In this document: positions 16,589 through 23,991 of the stretch, one piece after another | Layout: each line of letters begins with the position of its first letter | Position numbering within the stretch: the stretch's first letter is position 1 | Assembly: GCA_020348445.1 (NCBI GenBank) | Contig: CP070751.1 | Location: forward strand, 4,217,086 to 4,281,085 | Reading direction: 5' to 3' | From: Thermoplasmata archaeon | Lineage (GTDB): Archaea > Thermoplasmatota > Thermoplasmata > GCA-020350865 | DNA length: 64,000 nt | Program-made: the position numbers and the translations under genes | Notes under the pieces: model-generated | Database searches by the model: none | Seen by the model: the letters and a program-made list of their open reading frames with translations, nothing else | What the model was told of the DNA's origin: nothing

Positions 16589-18121
16589 TTATACAATAGG
16601 AACAAGCCTCACATGAGGGTATCCCTTCTTCTCATCAGTGACGATTGCATAGATCATGGTTTTAGGTTTGACACCATAGATGCATGGGCTTTTGTTTATG
16701 TCCACGATCTTCAGATAGGTATCGGCCATGTTCATGATTTCCTGTGTCAGCTTCAGGCCTGGCTTTATGATCCCAAGGCCCAAATCCTGGGAGATCTTTG
16801 TCTTGGCAACGGCGTTAAGCAGGTCTTTGATTGCTATGGTGTCGCCTCTTAGGTATTCCAGGGTGTCAAAGCCTGTGTAGTCCAGAATGGGTTTATTCTC
16901 ACTTCCTCTCAATGCGGCCAGGTTCTCCTTCCAGGTTTTCAGTGCCTCCTCTTTATTCCTTGTGCCCAGTGCCATAATATAGGGTTTGTCTGAACTTGCT
17001 ATGAAATAGTCCGCGATTCTTACCTGGTTGTCGAAATTTTCATTTTGCATAAATGGTATGAGCTCGGCCCTTGTGGTTTCTGCGTGGTCTCCTCCTGTAA
17101 GAACAGCAACAACACCTCTGTCCTGGCGAATGAAGTTCAAAAGAATTGGGATGACTATGGAATGGTATTCCTCGTTAGAAACCTTATGGCCTATCTCTAA
17201 AACGTTATAGCTCCCCTTTCTGAATCCACCTTCAAGGAGAGTATCTAGATCCGAGATCCCTGTGCTGTAATGGCTGGCAGTGTCAGGTTTGACTTCCCAT
17301 CCATTGGTCCTTGAGCGATCGGGGGAGAAAGGCTCGAAACACATGAATCTTCCATTCTGGAGTGTTAAAAGATAACTTGGTTGTCTTATTTCAGTTGCCC
17401 TGAGCTTTATTAACTGCACTTCCCTCATTCTCCTTCCATCAAGCTTTCCCATGGAGAGGGATATAACTCCGTCAACCAGATATTCCAATTGCGGTATCTG
17501 AGCCTTTTCCAGAACCAGTATCAGGTCGGCGTTAGAGTTTTCCACCAAATCCTTTTGAAGCACGGTGATGAGCTCTTCGGCTTCGATATTGTATTTGTGG
17601 GTAACACCCTCTACACTGTCGATTACCAGTGTGGTCTTTTGCGGTAAAACATACTCCACCCGATCATATGTGGACTCAATCTCAGGCATTCGAGTTTTTT
17701 CCATTAAGGCCGACAGTCTGGTTCTATCGACTTTCGTGGGAGGGCCTTTTTCATCTCCAATGGACTTTAGAAAATCTTTTGCCGAACTCAAGGTGGGCTT
17801 TTCAGGAGAGGCTTCAACGATCTCCTCCATTCCCCCCCCTTCAGTAGTATAAAGGGTCTTTAAAAAAATCCTGCCCGAATCCACGATCCTGCTCCTCATC
17901 TCCTTTTCCTCTAACCATGGAAATTGAGAATAAAGAGCCTCATCAGAAACCCTTGTTGAAAGATAAAAGCTTTTATCAGGGTCTGCCATCTCTTCAAGCA
18001 ATTGCAGTGCGAAGGTTGTCTTTCCAGTACCTGGACTCCCCTTGATCATAAGAGACCTGCCACTTGGCCTGTTGAAAAAGGACACTATCTCGTTGGGAAA
18101 CGAAGTTGTTCTATTTTCCAT
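16589..18121 (-). CDS. KaiC/GvpD-like ATPase, second domain lacking P-loop
   Basis: A 510-residue protein. The first RecA-like domain has Walker A KGSPGTGKTTFALQLLEEM near residue 25 and Walker B KTTLVIDSVEGV near 165, and resembles KaiC/GvpD regulatory ATPases. The second half restarts with TGISDLDTLLEGGFRKGSYNVLEIGHK, the lead-in of a KaiC domain, but the P-loop itself is replaced (IGHKVSNEEY has no GKT/S). The second domain should therefore not bind ATP conventionally. It overlaps the upstream Roadblock/LC7 gene by 11 bases, so both are made together. KaiC-like ATPases paired with small GTPase-regulator folds are common in archaeal signalling and motility regulation; the target here is unknown. 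Confidence 0.85.
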   Translation of the reverse strand: MENRTTSFPNEIVSFFNRPSGRSLMIKGSPGTGKTTFALQLLEEMADPDKSFYLSTRVSDEALYSQFPWLEEKEMRSRIVDSGRIFLKTLYTTEGGGMEEIVEASPEKPTLSSAKDFLKSIGDEKGPPTKVDRTRLSALMEKTRMPEIESTYDRVEYVLPQKTTLVIDSVEGVTHKYNIEAEELITVLQKDLVENSNADLILVLEKAQIPQLEYLVDGVISLSMGKLDGRRMREVQLIKLRATEIRQPSYLLTLQNGRFMCFEPFSPDRSRTNGWEVKPDTASHYSTGISDLDTLLEGGFRKGSYNVLEIGHKVSNEEYHSIVIPILLNFIRQDRGVVAVLTGGDHAETTRAELIPFMQNENFDNQVRIADYFIASSDKPYIMALGTRNKEEALKTWKENLAALRGSENKPILDYTGFDTLEYLRGDTIAIKDLLNAVAKTKISQDLGLGIIKPGLKLTQEIMNMADTYLKIVDINKSPCIYGVKPKTMIYAIVTDEKKGYPHVRLVPIV

Positions 18122-18479
18122 GGGCCAGCACCTCCTTTATTTGCTCTGCAGCCTTAGTTATATTGGATGCCAGTGCTGTTGTATCCGAAGGACTCATGGC
18201 TACTAGCAAGGCCTTTGGCCCTACACCTGTGGCTATGTAGCTGGTTCCGTTGGCTTCGATCATCACACGATCTGGAGATGATTTTCCAAGGCCAGAGTAG
18301 ATGACCTCAGAAGCCCCCAATATCGTGGCAGAAAGGGTCGAGAAGGCATCGATGTGAACGCCCTTTGGAAGCTCATAGGCCAGGGGTATTCCATTTCTTG
18401 AGATCACGGCACAGATTTCGATATTCTGTTCAGTTTTCAAATTGCTGAGTATATTTTTCAACTCCTCCACAGCAGACAT
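18111..18479 (-). CDS. Roadblock/LC7 domain protein
   Basis: A 122-residue single-domain protein of the Roadblock/LC7 (MglB-like) fold: helix LKNILSNLKTE, strand EICAVISRNGIPLAYELP, long central helix FSTLSATILGASEVIYSGL, and the strand pair RVMIEANGTSYIATGVGPKALLVAMSP. Such proteins dimerise and act as scaffolds or activators of small GTPases and ATPases. It is the first gene of a two-gene unit with the KaiC-like ATPase, overlapping it by 11 bases, so a physical complex is probable. GGTGAGT precedes the ATG. Confidence 0.88.
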   Translation of the reverse strand: MSAVEELKNILSNLKTEQNIEICAVISRNGIPLAYELPKGVHIDAFSTLSATILGASEVIYSGLGKSSPDRVMIEANGTSYIATGVGPKALLVAMSPSDTTALASNITKAAEQIKEVLAHGK

Positions 18480-18748
18480 TTACTCACCTTTTTTTAGTGA
18501 ATATTTACTATAAACTGATGTATTTTAGGTTGACTATACGGTTAAAGCCATGCACCTTCTTATACTTTTTGCATTTATTCGTCAAAACGATAATGAAAAG
18601 AGGGCCTAAAATCGACCTTCTAGGACAGGTTCCATAAAAGAAAGAATCCCAGGTAAAAAAGGGAGATCAGTGTGGTGTTATTTCTGTTCTATTAATATTC
18701 AAGCAAACATTTAAACATTTAAAAAAGTATAACCCGCCTCAAGAGAAT

Positions 18749-19546
18749 ATGGGTGTTGGTTTCAGGATGTTCATTATAAAATTCGGCGGGAGCGTAATAA
18801 CCGATAAAAAGCAAAAATACACATTCGAAAGATCCACCATACTGCGTCTTATCTCCGAGATAAAAGAGGCACAAAAAAGAACTCTCGTGGTACATGGTGC
18901 AGGCTCCTTTGGGCATATCATGGCAAAAGAATATGAACTGCATAAAGGCTACAAGAACGAGGGACAGATACAAGCCGCTGCAGGTGTTCAAAAGGATGTG
19001 AAACACCTGAATCTCATGGTGCTTGATAGTTTTTTGGAGATTGGAATAAGCGCGGTTTCCCTAGCTCCCAGCTCTTTTGTAATCAACGAAAATGGCAAGA
19101 TCAAGAGCATGGATATGGGTTCTTTTAAGCGATATTTTGACATGGGATTTACACCCATCACGTTCGGAGATGTTGTTTTAGATGATGCAATTTCGTTCTC
19201 CATATGCTCAGGCGATCAACTCATGCTTGAACTTGCCAGGACCTTTTTACCAGAAAAGGCCATATTCGTGGCCGATATAGACGGTATATTCTCTTCTGCC
19301 CCTCAATCAGATGAAAGTCCCAAGCTTCTGCCAACAATTGACGAGGATATCTTTTTATCAATTAAAAAAAGTGATAGCCATGTGGATGATGTAACAGGCA
19401 GTATATATGGTAAGCTGGAAATAATGTTTGAAATCGCTTCCTTGGGACTGGAAACGATAATACTAAACGGCAGGGTTGAAAACCGGCTCAAGGAGGCCCT
19501 CCAAGGCAAAGATATAGTATGCACAAAAATTGAAAGTAGACATTAA
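18749..19546 (+). CDS. ipk: Isopentenyl phosphate kinase
   Basis: A 265-residue amino-acid-kinase-fold enzyme. It phosphorylates isopentenyl phosphate to IPP in the archaeal alternative mevalonate pathway. Visible signatures are the N-terminal KFGGSVITDK, HGAGSFGH with the histidine diagnostic of IPK against other kinases of the fold, FGDVVLDD, SGDQLMLELAR and the nucleotide loop DVTGSIYGKLEI. An A/T box near 18717-18727 places the transcript start at about 18748, fitting a leaderless ATG at 18749; ATG 18767 is the alternative. It heads an operon with type 2 IPP isomerase and prenyl synthase. Confidence 0.94.
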   Translation: MGVGFRMFIIKFGGSVITDKKQKYTFERSTILRLISEIKEAQKRTLVVHGAGSFGHIMAKEYELHKGYKNEGQIQAAAGVQKDVKHLNLMVLDSFLEIGISAVSLAPSSFVINENGKIKSMDMGSFKRYFDMGFTPITFGDVVLDDAISFSICSGDQLMLELARTFLPEKAIFVADIDGIFSSAPQSDESPKLLPTIDEDIFLSIKKSDSHVDDVTGSIYGKLEIMFEIASLGLETIILNGRVENRLKEALQGKDIVCTKIESRH

Positions 19547-19559
19547 AGGAGGCCTGTTT

Positions 19560-20615
19560 ATGATAGAGAACAGAAAGGAAGATCATGTTAATATCTGTTT
19601 AAAAGAGGATGTAAAGGCCCATTACAACTTCTGGGATGACGTTCATTTCATGCATCATGCCTTACCAGAAATGGATTTCTCTGACATCGATACCAGGGTG
19701 AATGTACTGGGTAAGGAACTATCGGCCCCCATTATCATCTCTGCCATAACAGGGGGATATCCAGATGCCAAGGCCATCAACAGGAACCTTGCAGAGGCTG
19801 CAAGCAAGTTAAAAATCGGACTGGGGATAGGAAGCCAGAGGGCAGCTTTGGAGAACAAAGATCTTGTGGATACATATTCGGTTGTGGGTGATTTTGATAT
19901 TCCGTTGGTCGTGGGCAATGTTGGGGCTCCCCAGCTTATTTCCCAGGATGATTCTGTAGCCCTAAACGAGGAAAAAATCCAGGATGCTTTTGAGATGATC
20001 AATGCGGATGTGCTGGCTGTGCATGTGAACTACCTACAGGAGGTGGTGCAGCCCGAAGGGAATGTAAATGCCAAGGGCTGCTTGGCTGCATTAAAGCGTC
20101 TGGCTTTGAAGTACCCCCTAATTGCCAAAGAAACAGGGAGTGGGATATCGAGAAAAACGGCACAGGAATTGAAAAGAGCAGGTGTTATTGGAATCGATGT
20201 GGGGGGTCTTGGTGGCACCAGTTTTTCGGCAGTGGAGGTTTACCGAGCTAGGAATGTGAAAGATGATTTGAAAGAGAGAATTGGAAGAACTTTCTGGGAC
20301 TGGGGAATTCCAACGCCAATTAGCGTTGTAGAGGCAAACGTGGGTCTTGACGTCATTGCCACTGGCGGGATAAGAAATGGTGTGGATGTGGCCAGGGCTT
20401 TGGCCTTGGGTGCTGATTCGGCTGGTATGGCTGGAGCCTTACTTACGGCCGCAACACAAAGTTCTGAGGTGGTACAAAATCAGCTTACGGCTGTGATACA
20501 TGAGCTTAAGGTTACTATGTTTCTTACCGGATCGAAAAATGTATCAGAGTTAATGCGAGAGGATGTGATTCTCACCGGAATGGTAAAGGAATGGATGGAC
20601 CAAATAGTTGAGTAA
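19560..20615 (+). CDS. fni: Type 2 isopentenyl-diphosphate isomerase
   Basis: 351 residues from ATG 19560, chosen because AAAGGAGG lies seven bases upstream and the family N-terminus is IENRKEDHV. It is an FMN- and NADPH-dependent enzyme interconverting IPP and DMAPP in the cytoplasm. Visible family signatures: R-K-D/E-H at the N-terminus, SAITGG, GIGSQRAALE, NVGAPQL, HVNYLQEVVQPEGN, KETGSGISRKTA, GIDVGGLGGTSF and ATGGIRNGVDVARALALGAD. Its usual length is about 350. It overlaps no neighbour in this start choice; ipk ends 13 bases before and the prenyl synthase starts 15 bases after it. Confidence 0.96.
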   Translation: MIENRKEDHVNICLKEDVKAHYNFWDDVHFMHHALPEMDFSDIDTRVNVLGKELSAPIIISAITGGYPDAKAINRNLAEAASKLKIGLGIGSQRAALENKDLVDTYSVVGDFDIPLVVGNVGAPQLISQDDSVALNEEKIQDAFEMINADVLAVHVNYLQEVVQPEGNVNAKGCLAALKRLALKYPLIAKETGSGISRKTAQELKRAGVIGIDVGGLGGTSFSAVEVYRARNVKDDLKERIGRTFWDWGIPTPISVVEANVGLDVIATGGIRNGVDVARALALGADSAGMAGALLTAATQSSEVVQNQLTAVIHELKVTMFLTGSKNVSELMREDVILTGMVKEWMDQIVE

Positions 20616-20630
20616 AACTGAGGCGTGAAA

Positions 20631-21614
20631 ATGGACCTAATCAGCATGCTTTCAGACAGAATTATTGCTGTGAACCAGGCTCTTGAGAGTGCCCTGGACA
20701 TTGGGGAGCATGATAAATTACGCGAGGCAATTCGCCACATACCTATGGCTGGTGGAAAGAGACTTAGGCCTGTTTTGGCCATGCTCACCGCCGATTCCAT
20801 TTCGGAATGCGGTGATAAGGTGATTCCCTTTGGTGTCTCCCTGGAGTTGATTCACAATTTCACACTTTTACATGATGATGTTATGGATAAAGATTCTTTG
20901 AGGAGGGGAGTTGAAACTGTTCATGTACTTTTCGACGAGGCTACGGCGATCAATGCAGGTGATGTGCTTTTCGCCAGGGCCTTTGAAACGCTCTCAACAA
21001 CAGACGTTAGTGATGCCGTAATCAGGGACCTAGTTCGGGAAGTTGCTGGGGCTGTGCGCAACATAGGGGAAGGCCAGCAACTGGACAAGGATTTTGAGCA
21101 AAGGACAGACATTACAGAAGAGGATTACCTGAAGATGATAGAGTACAAGACAGCCAGATTATTTCAGATTGCCTCCAAGGGAGGAGCAATGATCGCCCAG
21201 GGAACCCAAGAACAGGTAAATGCAATGTCCGAGTACGGGAAACTGCTGGGCATGGGTTTTCAGATATGGGATGATTTTCTGGACTTGAAGGCCGATGAAT
21301 CACTTTTGGGAAAACCTGTGGGAAGCGATATTAAGAACGGTAAGAGAACCTTAATGGTTGTCCACGCTCTGGCAAGATTGGAAGGCCAGGAAAGGGACAC
21401 ATTCTTTGGGGTATTGGGCAATCAAAATGCCTCTTCTGATGATGTACAAGGTGCCATCGCTCTCATGGATAAGGTGGGTTCAACGACTTACGCTGAGCAA
21501 ATGGCATTGGGCTTTGCCAAAAGATCCAAGGAACTACTTGAAATTCTCCCTGAATCAGAGCACAAGGAGATTCTAAAAAAGATCACTGATTATATGGTCC
21601 AGAGGGAAAAATAA
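20631..21614 (+). CDS. idsA: Polyprenyl (geranylgeranyl) diphosphate synthase
   Basis: 327 residues from ATG 20631 (GAGG seven bases upstream; a GTG two codons earlier is the alternative). A trans-prenyltransferase: the first Asp-rich motif is LLHDDVMDKDSLRRG near 80 and the second FQIWDDFLDLKAD near 220, with GGKRLRP and KTARLF for pyrophosphate and substrate binding. Phe five residues before the first Asp motif is the pattern of archaeal GGPP-forming enzymes, so the C20 precursor of archaeal ether lipids is the likely product. It is the third gene of the isoprenoid operon. Confidence 0.94.
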   Translation: MDLISMLSDRIIAVNQALESALDIGEHDKLREAIRHIPMAGGKRLRPVLAMLTADSISECGDKVIPFGVSLELIHNFTLLHDDVMDKDSLRRGVETVHVLFDEATAINAGDVLFARAFETLSTTDVSDAVIRDLVREVAGAVRNIGEGQQLDKDFEQRTDITEEDYLKMIEYKTARLFQIASKGGAMIAQGTQEQVNAMSEYGKLLGMGFQIWDDFLDLKADESLLGKPVGSDIKNGKRTLMVVHALARLEGQERDTFFGVLGNQNASSDDVQGAIALMDKVGSTTYAEQMALGFAKRSKELLEILPESEHKEILKKITDYMVQREK

Positions 21615-21617
21615 ACA

Positions 21618-22307
21618 TCAATTTGCCGCTTCAACACCCTTTTCTGTGATCTTGAACTCACAGGACAGTCCCTCGGGGCGCCATCTGAATTTTTTAATTA
21701 TGGCCCTTCTCAGGCCTCCATCGCCAATATTCTCAAGTTTTATTATGTCTTTGGCATAATGGGAGAGGGCGTGACCTCCTATTGGCTCGAAGGAGTTCGT
21801 CTTGGGATCAGTGTAAACCTGGGTTGTTACCACCACAGGAATCCCCCTTTTTCTTGAGATTTGTAGCAATTGGTTCAGCTGTCTTCCTAGTGACTGTCTT
21901 CCATTTACCTCGCATTCGTCTCCAAATGTTGCACGGTAATGTACAGTTGCCGAGTCCATAACAATGAGGCCCACTTCCTCCTTGGCCTCGGCGAGCCGAA
22001 CAGCATCATCCACATTCTTCTCCTGTTCTTCCAGGGAATACGGAGTAAAGAAAAGCAGACCCTTTGTCACAGCAGGAAAATCCTCGTTGCAGATCTGAGA
22101 AAGGCGCTCAAATGACACACCCTCAGTATCTATAAAAATGACTTTCTTACCATTTAATACAACATTTCTTGCCAATTGTAGGCAGATATTGGTCTTTCCA
22201 CTGCCTGCCTCGCCGTACAGGCTGGTCAGCGAACCTGATTCGATGCCTCCACCTAGGATTTCATCGAGAGGCTCACATTGTGTTGGTATCTTTTCGCTCT
22301 TTTTCAT
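21618..22307 (-). CDS. radB: RadB recombinase-like ATPase
   Basis: 229 residues from ATG 22307 (an upstream in-frame ATG at 22349 would add 14). It is a RecA-core-only protein: Walker A YGEAGSGKTNICLQLARN near 30, Walker B EVGLIVMDSATVHYR near 115, and GIPVVVTTQVYTD near 160. It lacks the N-terminal helix-hairpin-helix domain of RadA, which is the definition of euryarchaeal RadB, a recombination mediator. It is convergent with the isoprenoid operon with three bases between the stop codons. Confidence 0.92.
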   Translation of the reverse strand: MKKSEKIPTQCEPLDEILGGGIESGSLTSLYGEAGSGKTNICLQLARNVVLNGKKVIFIDTEGVSFERLSQICNEDFPAVTKGLLFFTPYSLEEQEKNVDDAVRLAEAKEEVGLIVMDSATVHYRATFGDECEVNGRQSLGRQLNQLLQISRKRGIPVVVTTQVYTDPKTNSFEPIGGHALSHYAKDIIKLENIGDGGLRRAIIKKFRWRPEGLSCEFKITEKGVEAAN

Positions 22308-22432
22308 GTAAATTACACCTAATTTAGGGAAACCATATTGGTTTATCATCGTTTATAACTTTTACTTATCAGACGCCTATCCTGGTAAAAACTTATTAAT
22401 TGATTACGGTATTTAGGCAAAAAGCGATAAGG

Positions 22433-22440
22433 TATATAAG
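22433..22440 (+). promoter_or_regulatory. TATA box upstream of folded RNA and tRNA-Leu
   Basis: GCGATAAGG followed by TATATAAG (22433-22440) is a good BRE-TATA combination. Transcription would begin near 22462, with no protein reading frame downstream, so it most likely drives the folded element at 22508-22615 and possibly the tRNA-Leu. Confidence 0.5.
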
Positions 22441-22507
22441 TGAAATAGAGGGACTCCACTGAAACTACTATGAATTATTAGGTTCTTCTGATATACATCC
22501 ATTAAAT

Positions 22508-22615
22508 GCGGGGGTACCTGCACTTGATGTGACCGCAGGGCCCATCTATGCCCTCGGAAACCTTATACGCTGAAAGATGTATCGGTTTCCTGCGGGAGCT
22601 TGGCCTTCCAAGCTC
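22508..22615 (+). ncRNA. Folded RNA candidate sharing tRNA-Leu 5' sequence
   Basis: CCGCA (22533-22537) pairs with TGCGG (22591-22595) to close a three-way junction. Its arms are GGGC/GCCC (22538-22553) and GGAAACC/GGTTTCC (22556-22590, extended by ATAC/GTAT). A perfect eight-base hairpin GAGCTTGG-CCTT-CCAAGCTC (22596-22615) follows. The segment opens with GCGGGGGTACCTG, identical to the 5' end of the tRNA-Leu 149 bases downstream, and GAGCTTGG also matches that tRNA. It has a promoter of its own. No match to SRP, RNase P, 5S or a known riboswitch core was recognised. Confidence 0.45.
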
Positions 22616-22656
22616 TCAACATTGCTGAGTTCCCCTTCATTGCTATTAGTTCATAA

Positions 22657-22771
22657 GCGGGGGTACCTGAGCTTGGAAAACAATAGGGCTTTTTGGCCTT
22701 ATTGGCCTAAAAGGGCAGGGCTTAGGACCCTGTTGCGTAGGCATACGAGGGTTCAAATCCCTCCCCCCGCA
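22657..22771 (+). tRNA. tRNA-Leu (TAG) with insertion in D-loop
   Basis: 115 bases against about 86 expected. Acceptor GCGGGGG/CCCCCGC with A73; anticodon arm CAGGG-CTTAGGA-CCCTG (anticodon TAG); variable arm TGC-GTAG-GCA, making it class II; T arm GAGGG-TTCAAAT-CCCTC. D-stem CCT/AGG encloses GAGCTTGG and then about 29 extra bases before AAA. The extra bases fold as CAATAGGGC-TTTTTG-GCCTTATTG, a nine-pair hairpin. A non-canonical D-loop intron is the likeliest reading, although the surrounding bulge-helix-bulge is weak (two G-C pairs plus two A-G mismatches). The anticodon loop has no intron. Confidence 0.85.
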
Positions 22772-22774
22772 TAC
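22761..22774 (+). repeat. Left att repeat in tRNA-Leu 3' end
   Basis: CTCCCCCCGCATAC, covering the last T-stem bases, the acceptor 3' strand, A73 and three flanking bases. It is repeated exactly at 26485-26498, as expected for attL/attR after integration into a tRNA gene. Confidence 0.6.
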
Positions 22775-22843
22775 CATTATCGTATAATTTGTAGAGAGGA
22801 GCGGCGATAAATCGTTTTAATAGCGGAGATCCTCTTTAGCAAT

Positions 22844-23003
22844 CCCTGTAACCGCCACGGTCCCCGCTTCTCATGTAAATAAAGAAGAGCGGAGCGAGGC
22901 GGTAGGGGTTTGCAGGGGTGGGAAGCGAAATCCCGACCTCGTATATACCCTTCTTCTAGCAAGACTAAAAAGAGTCCTTGCCAATCTCAGTCAAAGGCTG
23001 AGA
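22844..23003. repeat. Cluster of inverted repeats, no coding sequence
   Basis: The gap between tRNA-Leu and the transposase remnant has no credible gene but several stems. CCCT..ACCGCC (22844-22856) pairs with GGCGGTAGGG (22898-22907) with an inner CCGCTTC/GAAG.GCGG. GCAAGACT (22959-22966) pairs with AGTCCTTGC (22973-22981). TCTCAG (22985-22990) pairs with CTGAGA (22998-23003). They may be terminators or the non-coding end of an IS110-type element, whose guide RNA is encoded beside the transposase gene; neither can be shown here. Confidence 0.35.
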
Positions 23004-23192
23004 GGGACAACAAATCCCCGACCTGAGAGTCTCTTCTCGTATCAAAGTCTGTTGCCCTCCGCCTTTGTGGATGCACCGATGAGTAAGTTATGGTCCTACA
23101 GATCGGGATCCATGTATCACTCACGAGTTTGTGTCGCAAGGATAGGAAGGGAATACCTCTCAGCCTAAAAAACAATTTCGGAGGTTGAGAGT

Positions 23193-23405
23193 ATGAACCG
23201 AGGCTCACCTTTGCTAAGACATAGCCTTTACCTTGCAGCCAACGTAGCAAGAAACTGCGATGATAGCTTTAAAGAATATTTCGAGAAGAAAATGGCTAAG
23301 GGAAAGCATTTCAAAGCAGCCGTTAATGCCACAGCTGGAAAGATGCTTCGCGTAGTATATTATGTTCTAAAGGAGGATAAAGATTACAGAGTGATCAGAA
23401 ACTGA
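23193..23405 (+). pseudogene. IS110-family transposase, C-terminal remnant
   Basis: A 70-codon frame starting NRGSPLLRHSLYLAANVA and continuing YFEKKMAKGKHFKAAVNATAGKMLRVVYYVLK. This is the end of the Transposase_20 domain of IS110-type recombinases (typically RGSP.LR..LY.AA ... Y..K...GK....A..A.A.K.LR..Y). The DEDD catalytic domain and the first part of Transposase_20 are absent, and a TAA closes the frame nine codons upstream of the ATG. A hairpin CTCTCAGCCT/AGGTTGAGAG (23157-23191) directly precedes the ATG. Full-length relatives have about 300-400 residues, so this cannot be active. Confidence 0.75.
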
Positions 23406-23823
23406 GCGCTAACACCATCAATGGACACGAGGAGCTCATAACATCTCCTTAGCCAAGGCTATTTAAAATAGTGTTCGGAAATGCTAAAAGGAAACCTTTA
23501 ATAGTAAGCTTTTATAGTCAATGACGAATTTCATTAGGGATCCACTATAGTCTTTGACTATAAAGTGGGTGACACTATAAACAATTATAGCCATGTCGAC
23601 CACGATTATCCAATTTTCGGAGTAAACATTGAGTAAGGTCTGTCGAAGGCCGAAACCCGATAATTGGGAACTGCGTGCTTGAGTCAATGGCGGAGGCTCC
23701 AGCCGTTAGGGATTGAGCTATGTGGATTGCGATTATGTACTTGTTAAAACCCGCCACGAACCCGCCAAAAACCCGACATACAGGCAATTGTAGAAGGTCT
23801 AGAAAAAAAAGATAGACCAAATA
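23406..23823. other. Non-coding stretch inside the island
   Basis: No convincing gene in 418 bases. It contains a strong hairpin CCACTATAGTC-TTT-GACTATA-AA-GTGG (23542-23568), an inverted pair CCAATTTTCGG (about 23610) and CCGATAATTGG (about 23660), and a short run of repeated ACCCGCC units near 23748-23780. The pattern is that of decayed mobile DNA. Confidence 0.4.
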
Positions 23824-23988
23824 ATGAATGAGCTTTATGAGGATAAACTTAATGAAATTAAAATAGTTGAAAATCAATACAGAGAAGATAAGGTGCCCAA
23901 CATGCCATGGTCATTGAAAGTTGAGGTGGACCGAAAGGTCTTCAAGTGGCTCAAGGAGAGCTCCGGCAGGACAGAACGGAGGTTCTAA
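23824..23988 (+). pseudogene. Truncated HTH/antitoxin-like fragment
   Basis: 54 codons ending four bases before the Schlafen-type gene. The C-terminal half, WSLKVEVDRKVFKWLKESSGRTERRF, looks like the opening of an Xre-type antitoxin (compare the family pattern VxVxPxVLxWxRESSGxxxEEVAxxL) but stops where the recognition helices should follow. The simplest reading is an antitoxin gene cut off when the downstream gene arrived. It might still be translated and couple to the next gene. Family assignment rests on this short pattern only. Confidence 0.4.
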
Positions 23989-23991
23989 CAC

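Noticed and set aside
23193..23405. Independent small protein gene
   Set aside because: Despite an ATG and ribosome-binding-like GGAGG, the sequence is the very end of a transposase domain and has no stand-alone family.
23575..23877. Minus-strand reading frame in the island
   Set aside because: No family match by eye, poor start context, and it covers hairpins and the antitoxin-like fragment on the other strand.
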